Source: Alisma plantago-aquatica
Lineage: Eukaryota > Streptophyta > Magnoliopsida > Alismatales > Alismataceae
NCBI GenBank assembly: GCA_963693085.1
Contig: OY856414.1
Span: 264,529,501 to 264,593,500 of the forward strand
Length of the DNA: 64,000 nt
Direction: 5' to 3'
In this document: positions 24,660 through 36,376 of the stretch, in pieces
How positions within the stretch are numbered: position 1 is the first letter of the stretch
Layout: each line of letters opens with the position of its first letter
Translations under genes and position numbers: made by a program
The notes under the pieces: model-generated
What the model was told of the DNA's origin: nothing
What the model saw: only the letters and a program-made list of their open reading frames with translations
Databases searched by the model: none

Positions 24660-27529
24660 TGTCACACCCCGATCTCACACTAACCTCAATCCACGAGATT
24701 AGGGCGCGACGGAGGGATTACTCACAAGCCAAACCTCTCATAAATTTTTTTAAACCATTTTAAAGACATTAAAAAGATAAACTGATTTATGCTGTAAAAT
24801 GAAGCTAAACAATCTGCGGAAGCATTTTTATTAAACTGACTAGTAATATAACAAAGTCTACAACATATTACATTGTCTGACATAAAATAAGGCATAACAG
24901 TTAATTTACATCTTTATACACATTCTCTCTCACCCACACCATGTCCCAAGGACCGAGGGGAAAGGACTAAGAGACCTCTAAATACTAACTACGTATACCT
25001 TCTACAGACTAAGCGTTAGGATGAAAGGATCCTTCAGATTTCCTGCTGCTGATGATGACCTGAAAATGTTTTGAGTAGAGGTATGAGCCTACTCGCTCAG
25101 TGAATAGCATTTCATTTAGCTATCACTAAACAACTCATCATGTTTATAAAATTGAAATAAACATAAATACAGTACAAGCAGGGCAGTTCTAATGACATAG
25201 CAGATTACATAATATAATCGCATTTCTATGCAACAACAGATAATTTAAACCAATAAACAGATATAATGAATTTGCACAAAAGTTCGGATAATATTAATTT
25301 ACTGTGATCCTATATGATTACATATTTATATTATTATGCCCCAAATATATGCAGTGCACTCTACATATGAAGATCTGTAGCGAACTACGATCCCACCGTA
25401 CAAGACTTAGCGACACACCCGGGAAATGCTAAGTCTGACTTCCCGTCCTGGTCTGCACAGGACTCTCAGGCTCTCAAGGGCCTCAGGCACTCAAGGGCCT
25501 CACAGCACTCTCAGGCTCTCAAGGGCCTCACTGCAGTTCCTAGGCACTCAAGGGCCTCACTGCACTAACTCTGAGTGCTCTAGACTCCTCCTCTAACCTG
25601 AGTACACAGGCACAGGGAGTCAACACTGGGTTACCACCAGAATTACTCAACTGGTTGGTGTTTGATAACCCTATATTACTCCAGTGCCACCGTGACACAC
25701 GCACAGATTATTGTTGAACACTAATCACCGACCATCTAGACTCAGGGCTAGATCGGTCGTTTCACCCCAAAGGTACAGACCGCACAATGGGGTTCTACGG
25801 TGTTGGGGCACCTAAGTCTATTAACTGATTAACATATAACCATTTAAAACAAGAATATCACATTCCATACTTACTGCACATTCTGAACATTTCTTGAAGC
25901 ACATATATAACATTTGTCATCCTTAAACATGATTCAGTATCATTTATCCAGTTTCCATGCTAAATATCCATTTTTAAATCAACAAACACATTGCAACCAT
26001 AATACAGGAAAGTTCATCATTTTCATTAAGCATATTAAGTATTTCAAGTTCCAATGAATCTAACATATTCTATTGTATGTACTACACTGTTTAAAAGTTA
26101 TACTAACTGATACAAAAGCAATTAAGCATTTAAATTGAGTTAAATAATGATTTCTGAATGAACTACTACTCACATTCAACAAACTACTCAACCGATACAA
26201 AAGCATTCTCAGAGCTAGTCAAATATCTAAATTATCCAAAACATACACAACAATATTTCTATTCAAGTAATTGTATCAAGCACTTTTGGTTTCCATTGCA
26301 CCAAATAAAATCATTGAACTATTCTACACTGATCAGAAGCTATTCTATATCATGTATAATCATACAGAAGCAATTTATAAAATAAAATTCAAGTTTCATC
26401 AAATACCGATAAAACGCCTGATAACCACTGATATCAGTACAAAAATGCACAATTTACCGAAAAATTCCAACGAAGGAGTTAAATGATGATAACTAAATGA
26501 ACTCCTACTCACAGCAGATTGGAATGTCCGGATTCGTCCGGGGATGCGTTCAGGGTCTGATTCTGGGCAATATTGGACCGTCTTCAACCTTTGATTTGGC
26601 TTTTACTGTTCCTGTTCACCGTCCAGTTGCTTCATGCTCACCACAGGTTGGCGGAGAACTAGTTAGGATCTCAATTGGAATGGCTGCTCGTGAGCTAGGG
26701 GGCTGCAGAAATGAGTTTAGGGTTCTTAATCGGAGTCAAAGGCGTTGATTCATTGTGCTAGTTGCACCCAAGAACCCCTGGCTGCTGCGTGCTACTTTCT
26801 GGATGGGGCGCTGCCCTAGGTGGTTGTCGCTGGGGTGAGGATGAGTAGGGAAAAGCAGAGGAGAAGTACAAGAAGGCGTCGCCTATTCAAAATCGAAGCA
26901 GGGAAGCCCAACTTGGCCTTGAACCAGCCGCTGCTGCTTGAACGCGGTTGGCGTTGCTGTTGGTTTGCAGGTTGGAGGCGCCGCCCAAGCTGGAAGGAGC
27001 ACCGCTAGGGCGAGCTGGGGAAAGAAGAAAAGCAGAGGAAGGAGAAAGGAAGGAGAAGAAGAGGTCGGCGCCGTTGAATCGAGGCCAAGGAAGCCAAATC
27101 ACCCGCCCCTCTCCCACGCTGGTCGCGCTGCTACAGTGCGGCACCCAAACAGATTGACGAAGAAGAAAAGGTAAGGAAAAGAAAACAAAAACAGAAAAGG
27201 ATAAAGGGGTTGATAACCGACTAAACTGGGTAAATTGCAAAACTCACCCCCAAGAACCAAAAACTTCATAACTTCCTCTCCATAGGTCCGATTGAGATGA
27301 TTTTTCTTGCAACCTTTCAAGCACGGGATTCTCTGCAATCTCGAAGTGAGAAAACATGCTAATCAACTAGTAACACTTGACCAAAGTGCTAATCGCATTT
27401 GTGTACTTAATTTAACTTAATCAACTTGATGATGCACTAACCACCACATGAGAACTTAAGTTAGATCAACTAACTTAATTATACACTAATTATAATACTT
27501 ACGGATTAACTTTGAAACGAGTCATAACA
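24660..27529 (-). mobile_element. Solo LTR D inside the A 5' LTR
   Basis: A 2870-bp block present in only one of the two A LTRs, with plus-strand ends TGTCACACCCC and GAGTCATAACA (TG...CA), flanked by a perfect ATATC TSD. The plus-strand start is the reverse complement of GGGGTGTGACA, a common 3' LTR end in plant gypsy elements, so it probably reads on the minus strand. No primer site, polypurine tract or coding domain is present, hence solo LTR. A GC-rich island covers about 26540-27140. The open frames there overlap on both strands and look incidental. Confidence 0.88.
25463..25565. repeat. CTCAAGGGCCTCA minisatellite in solo LTR D
   Basis: Four to five imperfect copies of a unit centred on CTCAAGGGCCTCA, spaced about 14-35 bases apart. 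Confidence 0.75.
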
Positions 27530-27534
27530 ATATC
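27530..27534. repeat. TSD of solo LTR D, right
   Basis: ATATC, exact match to 24655-24659. Confidence 0.9.
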
Positions 27535-27539
27535 GGTCT

Positions 27540-27660
27540 ACACTTTTCAAGGTGTATCGACCTACACTCTATAAGGTGTATCGACCTACACTCTTCAAGG
27601 TGTATTGGCCTACACTCTACAAGGTGTATCGGCCTACACTCGTCAAGGTGTATCGACCTA
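27540..27660. repeat. 24-bp palindromic minisatellite, A 5' LTR (distal part)
   Basis: Continuation of the array interrupted at 24659, with about five 24-bp units of the TACAC...GTGTATCGRCC type, matching 3524-3646 in the other LTR. Confidence 0.8.
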
Positions 27661-28990
27661 GACACATGACTTGTGTCGGCCAAAACACATCTACTTGTGT
27701 CGGCCAAAGCTTATTGAATGTTATCCTTTTAGAGGTGCTTAGAGTGGTATCATTTGTAAGGTGCTTGAGGTATATCGGCCATAATACATACTTGTGTGTT
27801 TAGGCCATACTATCATCTTATGTATCGGCCTCACCATCAACTAGGGTATTGGCCACTTCAACCCCTTGTATATCGACCTCACCTTCAACTAGGGTATCAC
27901 CTTCCACTCCAACTTAGGGTATCGGTCACTCAACATCATCTAAGGTATCGACCACCCCTTTCAACTTAGGGTATCGACCACTCAACATCATTTAATGTAT
28001 TATCCACACTATCAATTAGTGTATTAACCTCTCAACCAACTTAGGGTTTGAGTTGTATCGATTTAGGGTTAGCCATATCGACCACCACACTCAACCAACT
28101 AAACATGATTTCATATACTTCCTTCACTAAACATCTCTAGATTATTCCAAGCCAATATCATTAGAGGTATATTGGTTTATAGGGTCTAGAATATCATCCT
28201 AGCTCCATATTGGTCATATAAGGTTAGCAACATATCATTTAGAACATCTCAAGTCATAGCGACCATTCATGTTATGGAGCAAACATAGGTGTTAACTTGG
28301 ATATCTTATAGATATCTGCCTGCCATATTTTTAGCATTTAGATGGAAGATAAAACACTTAAGAGAATAATAGTCCTACTCAAGAAATTAACCCAAAAGAA
28401 TAGGAGTTCATAAGTATCAGTTTCCATACTTATACCCTTGTATCGGGTTAGGGTTTCCCACAAACCAATATTGGTTTGTGCATATCAGTTTTATCATATT
28501 AAAGCTCAAGCTCTTCGTCCATAACTACTCTAATTCATGGAAAATAGTCCTATATATTCAATACAGCTCATAGAACCTTCATTCAAACAAGAAATTCAAA
28601 ATAGAAAAGGAATCACCAAGCTTTATATGGTAGAAAATGAATAATAATAAAATTGGGTTTAAGTTATAAAACCTGCCTCAAGATCAACTCAAAAGCTTCA
28701 AACTTCAAAGATCCATGTTCCAAGGTTGAATATGACTTGTCAAAAGCCCAAGACTTGATCACAACACTTCTCTATGGAAGAAGATATCATAGATAAGAAT
28801 TTGGTGAAGAAAGAAGAGAAGGAAAGAATCATGATCCAAGAAGCATGGTCTTTCCAAGGTTGAAGAAGTTCATGGATTCACCTTAGGAAAGATGCTCGGC
28901 CTTCTCTTTTCTCCTTGAGATCCTAGGATTGTCCTCCAAGCAAGAGATGGTAAGGGTATCGAAAGGTTTACTAGGAGGTGAAAAGAGAGG

Positions 28991-28998
28991 TATATATA
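28991..28998 (-). promoter_or_regulatory. Putative TATA box, A 5' LTR
   Basis: TATATATA, equivalent to 4976-4983. Solo LTR D lies about 1.5 kb downstream of it in transcription direction. Confidence 0.5.
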
Positions 28999-29720
28999 GT
29001 TGAGGTTCACGAAAGAGAGTGTGTATAAGGTGTCATCACCATGTACACTCAAGTGACATGTGTCCATGCATGGTAACTCCATGCAACCATAATTATATTT
29101 CCATGCAAAACTCTTGAGGATAATTTATGGATAAGATCTCAGCCATTTGGATATCTTGCTTGATAAGATATCATCACCCAATCTTGCTTTATGTGTAAAC
29201 CAATACCACTTTTGCAAGGAACATTTAAACTAATAGGCTTCACCTACTTGATGTGCTTAGCCTGTCATGAACATCTTCAAAGATTAACAAACTGATATGG
29301 GACCTCCTTTTTGTCTTCCAAGATGATAGGCATTCCCATATACATTTCAAAACTCGATACAACTTCATCAAAGGTTCAAAATACTCAACACTTCTTTGGT
29401 TCTTTCACCACAAAGAGTGTTGTCATCAACCAAGACTCGAACAAGGTGCCCCCTTCTTTCTCTTTCCTCTAGTTGATACTAAGAGAGAGAAGAGACATTG
29501 TAGAGATGATAATTTGCACATAAACCCTTCATTTGGGTGAATTTCATTTCTTACCAAAGTTATCATATAAGACACAACCAATTTGCAAATAAGTTCAAAA
29601 TTGAGAATTAAACTCTTCTCAAGTCTTAATTACTTTTCAAAAGATAAAGACAAGGTTCTAAGAAACTTACTTAAGCAAAGCTTCTAGGGTTATCTGAAAA
29701 TGTAGGTCATGGGTGTTATA

Positions 29721-30621
29721 GGTCATGCTCACATTACGAAATGGAAATGCTATAGTTGTATGGGTGCGTAATATACATAGAGGACGATAATGTCATGGTG
29801 AATTAAAGATCTGAATTGACATCTAAAAAAAATGTGATATCATATTCATTTCCATTTGGATAACACAACATGATCTATGGTGTTCAAATCAACATAGGAT
29901 GTAATAAATTATGTGGTGTAAAATAAGTATTTGACACATAAAGTAACATTCCGCCTTGAAAAGTAATTATTAAATATATAAAGTAACATTTAGTTATAAA
30001 AAGTAACCATTAGACACAAAAAGTAACATTTACACACAAAAAGTATCATTAAAACACAAGCTTCTTCTTAGTTAAGGTTTTCATCTTTTCCAACAAGTCT
30101 TTGTCATTTATATTTAAATGCATGAAATAGAAATGAACACAACGACAAATATGAACAACAAAACTCCATTATAAAGTAACAAAACTCTACCATAGAATTA
30201 ACCTAGGCTCACGACTACTGGGCCTGAGGAACACCTACGTAGTGTCATTTTCGTTGCCTGTAACTCTAGTAACAGGATCACGAGAGAATGCAAATATGTA
30301 GATTACAATGTAAGTATGCATACAACAATGTAACTATTTATTCGCATATGTAACTATTTAGACAAAAAAATATAACTATATAAAAATAGTGTAACTTTTA
30401 TACAAATATGTAACTATACATCAATATTACAATCTATGAATAAACACCCATATATATGGTATACAAAGTAACAATGTAGTATATAAAGTAATTATGTGGT
30501 ATACAAAGTAACTATTTGATATAAAAGGTAACTATTTGAAATAAAAAGTAATTCATTCAAAATATCAAATCAATTATTAAATGTGATAGAAAATACACAT
30601 TATCAAAGGGGGAGGTAAAAT
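29721..30621. repeat. Host DNA with AAAGTAAC repeats (segment 1)
   Basis: AT-rich and gene-free. About 29938-30065 and 30430-30560 carry many imperfect repeats of AAAGTAAC followed by roughly 8-16 variable bases (often ATTTGGTATA-like). A looser GTAACTATTTA form lies at 30325-30425. Related repeats resume at 44165 and, in the opposite orientation, at 44378 and 63837. Confidence 0.7.
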
Positions 30622-30626
30622 ATACA
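30622..30626. repeat. TSD of element C, left
   Basis: ATACA, repeated exactly at 43599-43603. Confidence 0.92.
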
Positions 30627-32220
30627 TGACACAATTTTACCGTGCGTAAAAATGCAAGTGCACGCATCAAAGTAGTATAGGCCCTTGTGAGGCCCGAGTC
30701 GAACTCAGGGACACTGAATTATCAGTAGACTACTACTAACTACTCGCAATCAGCTAGACCGATAAAAAGGTTATGAAAGTTGTTTTAAAAAAATAAAAGA
30801 AAATAAAATAAAACAAAGCAATCAATTAAATGTTAAGTTTAATCAATTTAGATGGGAATCTTTAGGATTGCGGTTTCACCGCGGGTTTTCATTGTATGAA
30901 TTTCCATATAGTTACTCAGGTTCATCTCTCAATCTGGGTAGTGGCGTGTAATCAGAATTGTCCACTGTCGTGGTACAATTCACTACCTAAGTCGAGGTTG
31001 GTTCCACCGTCGTAGTAACCTATACCCTAAACTAGGTGCATTAGAATCGACCTCTGGGTTTCCACCATTAACCTTACATCACCTTGTTCAAGGGATTTGT
31101 TAATTAATGTGAATTTCGTCTCTTTTCAACTGTTAATTATTCTTTCAAAGTAATTAAAGGCATTAGATTATCATTATGGTGATCAAGCATAACAATATAA
31201 TTGAGAAAATGAAATCATACCATGTATTTAAGAGATAAATTATGAATTACTATGATGAAAATATCATACAATGCTTCCTCGGGCTACTCCCGGTCCTAAA
31301 GATAAAGGGGATTAGCCCTGCATGTTCATCTCAGAGCAAAACATGGTTGAAGAAATGGGAAACATGGAGAAAAATGTGAATAAGTGATGAAACCCCTGAA
31401 CAAAGAAGATCCAATCGCTCCTTGGCGGAGAATGCACAATCTACGGCCTTTCGGCGGTGGAAAACATCTTCTTCGGAATCCGAAATGGCTGGGGCATGCT
31501 TCTGGGCTCCGTTCTTCTCTCCACCTCTTTTCTGGACGTGTGCAGCGGCTAATGACATGATTCTCTGCTCTTGGCTGCCGTCATTAGGTATAATCACTGA
31601 GTTAGGTTGCAAAAATATCACCACTGTTGGATTAGAGCCGATCTGAAACAAACTTTAATCTGAAGGCGTCAATACCATCGATGCGGGTCAATCGTATCGA
31701 CCCCTGGCGATATCGACAAGCCTTCTTTTCTTTTCTTCGTTGCGCTTGATGCTGACTTGATACCATCAACACGGGTCGATGGTATCGACACTATTAGGCA
31801 TTGGTTTTATCCATTTTCTGTCACTGAAGCTACACGTGTCGATAGTATCGACTGACTGGTCGCCAGCAACCTGATGGAATTTCACTACCATCGACTTCCC
31901 TGTCGATGGTATCGACTCTGTGCTGCTCCTTGCGGCTGGCTTCCTGTGGTTGTGTCGATAGTATCGACTTGCGTCGATGGCATCGACAACTGCAAATATG
32001 TGTTTTTCATGAAATTGCAAAACAAGACCACAAAAGGCGAGATAAAACATATTATTATAATCATTTATGCTCAAAACACTAAAACAAGAGAGATTTGACA
32101 CTGAGAAGGATCATAGAATAAAGTAAGTGAGTTATGCAATATTAACCACCAAAATGACCAATAAACGCATAAAACACGAGTAAAACAAGTCTATAAATGC
32201 GACTCAAAAGCATCACATCA
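30627..32220 (-). repeat. Element C 3' LTR
   Basis: 1594 bp, plus-strand ends TGACACAATTTTACC and CACATCA. It pairs with 41984-43598. It is 21 bp shorter, mainly because one palindromic unit is missing near 31850. Confidence 0.92.
31668..31990. repeat. Palindromic GTCGAT-N3-ATCGAC cluster, C 3' LTR
   Basis: Repeated copies and variants of a 15-bp motif such as GTCGATGGTATCGAC and GTCGATAGTATCGAC, several in inverted pairs, for example around 31758-31793, 31885-31917 and 31952-31987. Each unit is itself palindromic. Confidence 0.85.
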
Positions 32221-32229
32221 AACTCCCCT
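32221..32229 (-). other. Polypurine tract of element C
   Basis: AGGGGAGTT on the minus strand, abutting the 3' LTR and preceded by AAGCTT. Confidence 0.8.
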
Positions 32230-33677
32230 AAGCTTGAACATTGCTCGTCCTCGAGCAACTAAACTTTAGAATAGAATTGCGAAGGTCAACTAGAGAACAA
32301 ATTATCACAACAAACATCACCATATGATCCCCGCCAGACATTCACATTCCGGCCCTCACTGACCACGGAATGATAATTACCCTACATGCGACAGTAATCA
32401 TCCATAAAAGATATCTACCTCAAAATTGATGAGCACTATCATATAAGGCAGTTAACATAATAAAATTCTCCGGTCCAGACTCGGTGCATCTTGTGATCTC
32501 CTATTCTACGTTGCTCGCCCTAACTACCATCTACATGGAAGCAACTCTCCTGGTATTAACGAGTGAGGAGAAAATCACGGTGGCCTACCAATTCAAGCAA
32601 TAGGTGGATGGAATGGGTGGCTAGTGGAAGAAATGGAAGAATTATATGGTTTCAACATGCACAAAACAATAATGACCTATATGATGCATATGCAAGTAAA
32701 AATGCCCTAATGCCTACATTTGGGTGGAATGATGCATGCACTATCATCCCGTCTCAAGGTGAGAAGGAATATGTAAGAGAACTACATCATGTACTTATTC
32801 TTCTTAATATACAGGTGAGACTATGTTCCTTTCTCCCTCCCAATCCTACTTGCTTCTCAATACTCTTTTTTTTCTTATTATTCTTTCAAAGCCCTTATTT
32901 CTGCATAATTTATACATTTGAAGCATTCAGAAGGTATGGAACAAGTTCATCACCCTTTATGTTCAGAAGATATAAGATGCATGATGTACTATATACACAA
33001 AAATGTGAATGCAGCTACAAAATGATATGTATGCAACTACATGACACGCACCTAAGGATAATGTGCATGTATAACTATTATATCTCTTTTTTTTCATGCA
33101 AAATATGTGAAAGTAGTTGCAATGCAAAACCTACCTACATGAAATGCAATCAAAGATATTAAAACCATAATATACTTCCAGTTCTTAAGGTGGAGTATGA
33201 AAATAATGTGGTGGATAGATCACAAGACTAATTGATTGAACGTTTGGAAATTATTATGTGTCCCTCCTTACTGACCTGTGTAATAATCAAGAGGTTTCTT
33301 TCTCTTATTTCAAATTAAAGTCTCATTATCATTTGATCAGTTTAGGCTCAAACAACCAGTTCCATCCACTTTTCATGAATCCTAGGAATGTACAGTTGTG
33401 ATTTCCTATTTTAGTGTTGACAAACCCAATAATTTTCTTAAGTTATGTGCTCAAAGTTAAACAACACAAGCTTGCAAAAGCACTAAAAATTTTAAATTTT
33501 GCCCCTAATTCCCATGTACAAGCAACAAGATGACACATGATTTAAGACATCCACAATTACACTAGATAGAGTGTGGATCCTACAAACAAACTCATAACTA
33601 AGAAAAATAAATGACAAAAGACAAAAGACAAAACAATAAAAACTAAAACTGAGAAAACTAAAGGATAGAGTTGTTCC
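32230..33677 (-). other. 3' untranslated part of element C
   Basis: About 1.45 kb between the last gene remnant and the 3' LTR. No minus-strand coding sequence is recognisable. A plus-strand frame of 199 codons (32563-33162) is antisense to the element, has low-complexity, hydrophobic content and resembles nothing I know, so it is not called a gene. Confidence 0.6.
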
Positions 33678-33689
33678 AACTCTCCCCCT
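33678..33689 (-). other. Second, internal polypurine tract in element C
   Basis: AGGGGGAGAGTT on the minus strand. It shares the same AAGCTT-containing upstream context as the terminal tract at 32221, 1.46 kb away. Confidence 0.6.
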
Positions 33690-33755
33690 AAGCTTGAATT
33701 CGACTATGGCCTCATAGTAAAAAAATAGCCTTAAATGGTGGAACAGTGATACCGA

Positions 33756-35341
33756 TCATTCTTCAGGAGGAGGCGGGTACTGCAGAGATGTGGGGTCCCA
33801 AGATGGGTATTGCCCCTGGAAGCTCGGATCGTACTGGGGCATTGGTGGAGGTTGTAGATACCCCCCAAAATAATTCTGGCTCCAGTAATTGTCGTAGAAG
33901 GGCTGCTGCTGCATCTCCATCCTGTGCAACCTGTCGTGGATGTTTTGTTGGTTGTCGAGGAGGAGGCGCTCATTCTCAAGAATGGCCCTTTGGTTATCCA
34001 ACAGCCGGTTCATTGTATCCTGAATACCGACATATGAAGCTGTATGTTGCAGTTGGGTGTGCTAGATCTCTTGTAGCATTGTATACATCCCCTGCATGGA
34101 GTAGTCATCCTTTCCTTGATGAGAGGGCGGAGGTGGCGGAGGCTGTGAAGATGAAGATGCACCCGGATGCATACGAGGATGCTTCTGAGGTGCTACTCAT
34201 GCCCGAAGAGGAGTGAAGGCCTCCTCTTCCTCTTCATGCTCGTCGCCTTCATCGTTGTTTTCATCATCACCACTATCTTCATCGGAGTCGTCAATGGCAA
34301 TGATAGGCCATCGGAAATGATGAGCACCCTCAATGTGGAAGACGGGGTCTGGAAGTGAACACTCTTGATATGCTTGATTGACATGGCAATGTGCATATGC
34401 CAAGCCATCACGAAGCAGGATGAGGTTGGAGCGGTGCAGATGCTGCAGGTTGACCTTGCTCTTGTTGGAAAGGGGAGTAAGATGGGAGAAATTTAACCCA
34501 AGATAGTGGGAAGCGGTGTGATGAGCCTTCCAAAGTGGATTGGAGCCTTCTGTGTACTCCTCTTTACGACCAACACGCGTGTCAAGAAGAACGCGCCCCA
34601 GTTGCACTCCTCACGCTTTAGCAATTTGTGCAAGAAAAACAAATCCATCTCTTGAAACTTGCTGAGATACAGGTCGCCGCGAGCAAACAGTGTGGTGCAG
34701 AGCATGCGGTGAAGAATCCACACAAACAGATGCTCAACATCTGCCACTGCTATGTTGTGGTAGCTGATGGATTTGCCCGAAGGTGCAGTCACGAGCTGGG
34801 CGAAGATATCATCGTAGTCCGTCCTGTTGTCTGGCCGCCGGTGCTGGTAGTCATTATGAAACCAGTTATAAATTGAATTAAACTGGGTGAGAGTGAGGGT
34901 GTAGTCGTTGTTGTAGAGTCTGAATGACACCCACCCTTTTCTCCACTCTCTATCGGTGGCGATCATGTCATTGGGCACCACATTGATGTCCAATGATGCC
35001 ATGAACTCCGCCACGAGTTCCTTGTACGTTGGCCACTCGCCGAAGAAAGGCTGGCCATCGGCGTGGTACTGCAGCTCGTCGGGCCTCCTGGATGTGTGTC
35101 TCACCTACCCCTTCAAGACGTAGGCGAAGTTGGCCTCGAACCCCAGATCACAGACCATTTTCCGATCAACATAGTGCGTGGGCTTGATCTTTCTCTTCAT
35201 CAGTTCCTCGTAGACCTTCTGGAGCTCCGCGGAAGGATGGACAATCCTCGGATGAGGAATAGATGCAATAGGTGGAGGAATGAACTCAGGGATCTCCATA
35301 GGATCTGACCATGATGAAGATGCACCAACTGTACGCACCAT
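33756..35341 (-). pseudogene. Athila ORF-1-like gene after pol (env position), broken
   Basis: The minus strand starts at ATG 35341 (MVRTVGASSSW) and runs through a TAG at 35105-35107 into a 203-codon block with FGEWPTYKELVAEF, EWRKGWVSFRLYNNDYTLT and AFFLTRVLVVKRSTQKAP, ending LITPLPTILG. This layout resembles the Athila ORF-1 protein family, whose function is unknown. Near 34500 the frame shifts, and the next frame continues with an acidic tract (about 34260-34200), a TGA at 34197-34199, a proline-rich stretch, a TAG near 34063, and a Gln/Asn-rich coiled-coil-like tail with YPPPPEE at the end. Together this is about 1.6 kb or 525 codons. I see no clear signal peptide or membrane anchor, so it should not be called an envelope protein. 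Confidence 0.72.
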
Positions 35342-35568
35342 GTCGCCGAGAAAGAAGGAATAGAAGATGGAGCTTGGTGAAGGTCAGAGAAGACAATCTC
35401 CACTCGGTGAAGGCTCGGGGAAGATCACGCTCCTTGGATGCTCGTAGTCAGGCTCCGATTGCACAACAATACACACGACACAAGTGGAGGGCAAAGGCTC
35501 TGAAGGTGTGACGTCATATGACAACCATCCCTCCCTTTTATAACTGTGGCCGTCACTGTTGTGCACCC

Positions 35569-36122
35569 GTCGATACCATCGACGCGGGTCGATGGTATCG
35601 ACACCTGTAGCACAATCCGATCTTCTGCTAGTATCGACGGTTGTCGATAGCCTGATGTGGGGCCCCGGATTGATGACACGTCAATACTATCGACCGGTGT
35701 CGATGATATCGACCCATCCCACGGATTGACTCTCTTGACGTAGCGATCGCCGTTGATTTCCTCTCGCAGATCGGTGACGTGTTGCGTCAATACTATCGAC
35801 ACAAGTCGATAGTATCGACTCTTCTTAGGGAAAACACCCTCGCGAGGCCCGGCCGCCGCTTTCTGCCTGTAACCGGGTCGATACCATTAACAGGCCCGTC
35901 GATGGTATCGACTTCACTGAGACAAATTTTGTCTGAATATCTTCAGGGATCTCACGAGTATCGACATCCATGTCGATACTATTGACCCTATTTTGGCAAG
36001 CAACCTGATGGTGTGTCGATACCATCGATGAGGCCATCGATAGTATCGACTCAGAGAGATCTTCAAAGCCGCCTAACTATGCCCATGTCGATACCATCGA
36101 CACAAAGGTCGATGGTATCGAC
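35569..36122. repeat. Palindromic GTCGAT-N3-ATCGAC cluster between pol and the ORF-1-like gene
   Basis: About eight copies or pairs in 550 bp. Two are perfect 15-bp inverted pairs: 35569-35583 with 35588-35602 (4-base loop) and 36087-36101 with 36108-36122 (6-base loop). Others lie near 35680-35715, 35789-35820, 35875-35913, 35957-35989 and 36015-36050. The same motif fills part of both LTRs. Confidence 0.88.
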
Positions 36123-36376
36123 CCTGCCTCAGTCCTGCACATTGAACAAAAGATCAAGATATCTTGTTTACACTAAAAACAAAATCAAATCAAACTAATG
36201 TACAATTGTGAAAGAAACTAAACAAAACTACCAATGGCTGGGTTGCCTCCCAACAAGCGCCCTTATTTAACGTCTTAGGCTAGACGAAATCATGCTCCTC
36301 ATGCATCTGTAAGTGCAATGAGTTTGACCTCATGCACTTTCCTCGTGTAATCCTCACCGAAGTACAACTTTAATCA

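Larger units (their letters stand above)
1334..29720 (-). mobile_element. Element A: decayed Tekay/Del-type chromovirus, host of nested insertions
   Basis: A long Ty3/gypsy LTR retrotransposon read on the minus strand. Its 5' LTR is 21743-29720 and its 3' LTR is 1334-5692. In transcription order the parts are a Met-type primer site, gag, protease, reverse transcriptase, RNase H, integrase and a C-terminal chromodomain. This is the chromovirus order, and the chromodomain plus long LTRs point to the Tekay/Del group. It is interrupted by element B at the gag/protease junction and by solo LTR D in the 5' LTR. Without B, D and an internal duplication the element would be about 13.5 kb. The coding region carries many stops and frameshifts. 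No matching 5-bp TSD is visible at its outer ends. Confidence 0.88.
21743..29720 (-). repeat. Element A 5' LTR, enlarged by a duplication and a solo LTR
   Basis: Homologous to 1334-5692 from end to end, but 7978 bp long because it contains a tandem duplication of ~0.7 kb (21931-23342) and the inserted solo LTR D with its TSD (24660-27534). Subtracting both gives about 4.4 kb, the size of the other LTR. Its outer end reads GTGTTATA where the other LTR has GTGTTACA. Confidence 0.86.

Noticed and set aside
24578..24763. Open frame spanning the A LTR minisatellite and solo LTR D
   Set aside because: It crosses the insertion junction and arises from the repeat units; not a gene.
26497..27338. Several overlapping open frames on both strands in solo LTR D
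   Set aside because: Caused by the GC-rich island having few stops. There are no domains and no partner copy to test conservation.
32563..33162. 199-codon plus-strand open frame
   Set aside because: It lies in the 3' untranslated part of element C, antisense to the element, with hydrophobic low-complexity content and no recognisable domain.
33746..34216. 156-codon plus-strand frame
   Set aside because: It is the complement of the ORF-1-like pseudogene, whose minus-strand peptide makes more sense.
33756..35341. Retroviral-type envelope gene
   Set aside because: No signal peptide, transmembrane segment or glycoprotein-like layout is visible. The head matches the Athila ORF-1 type instead.
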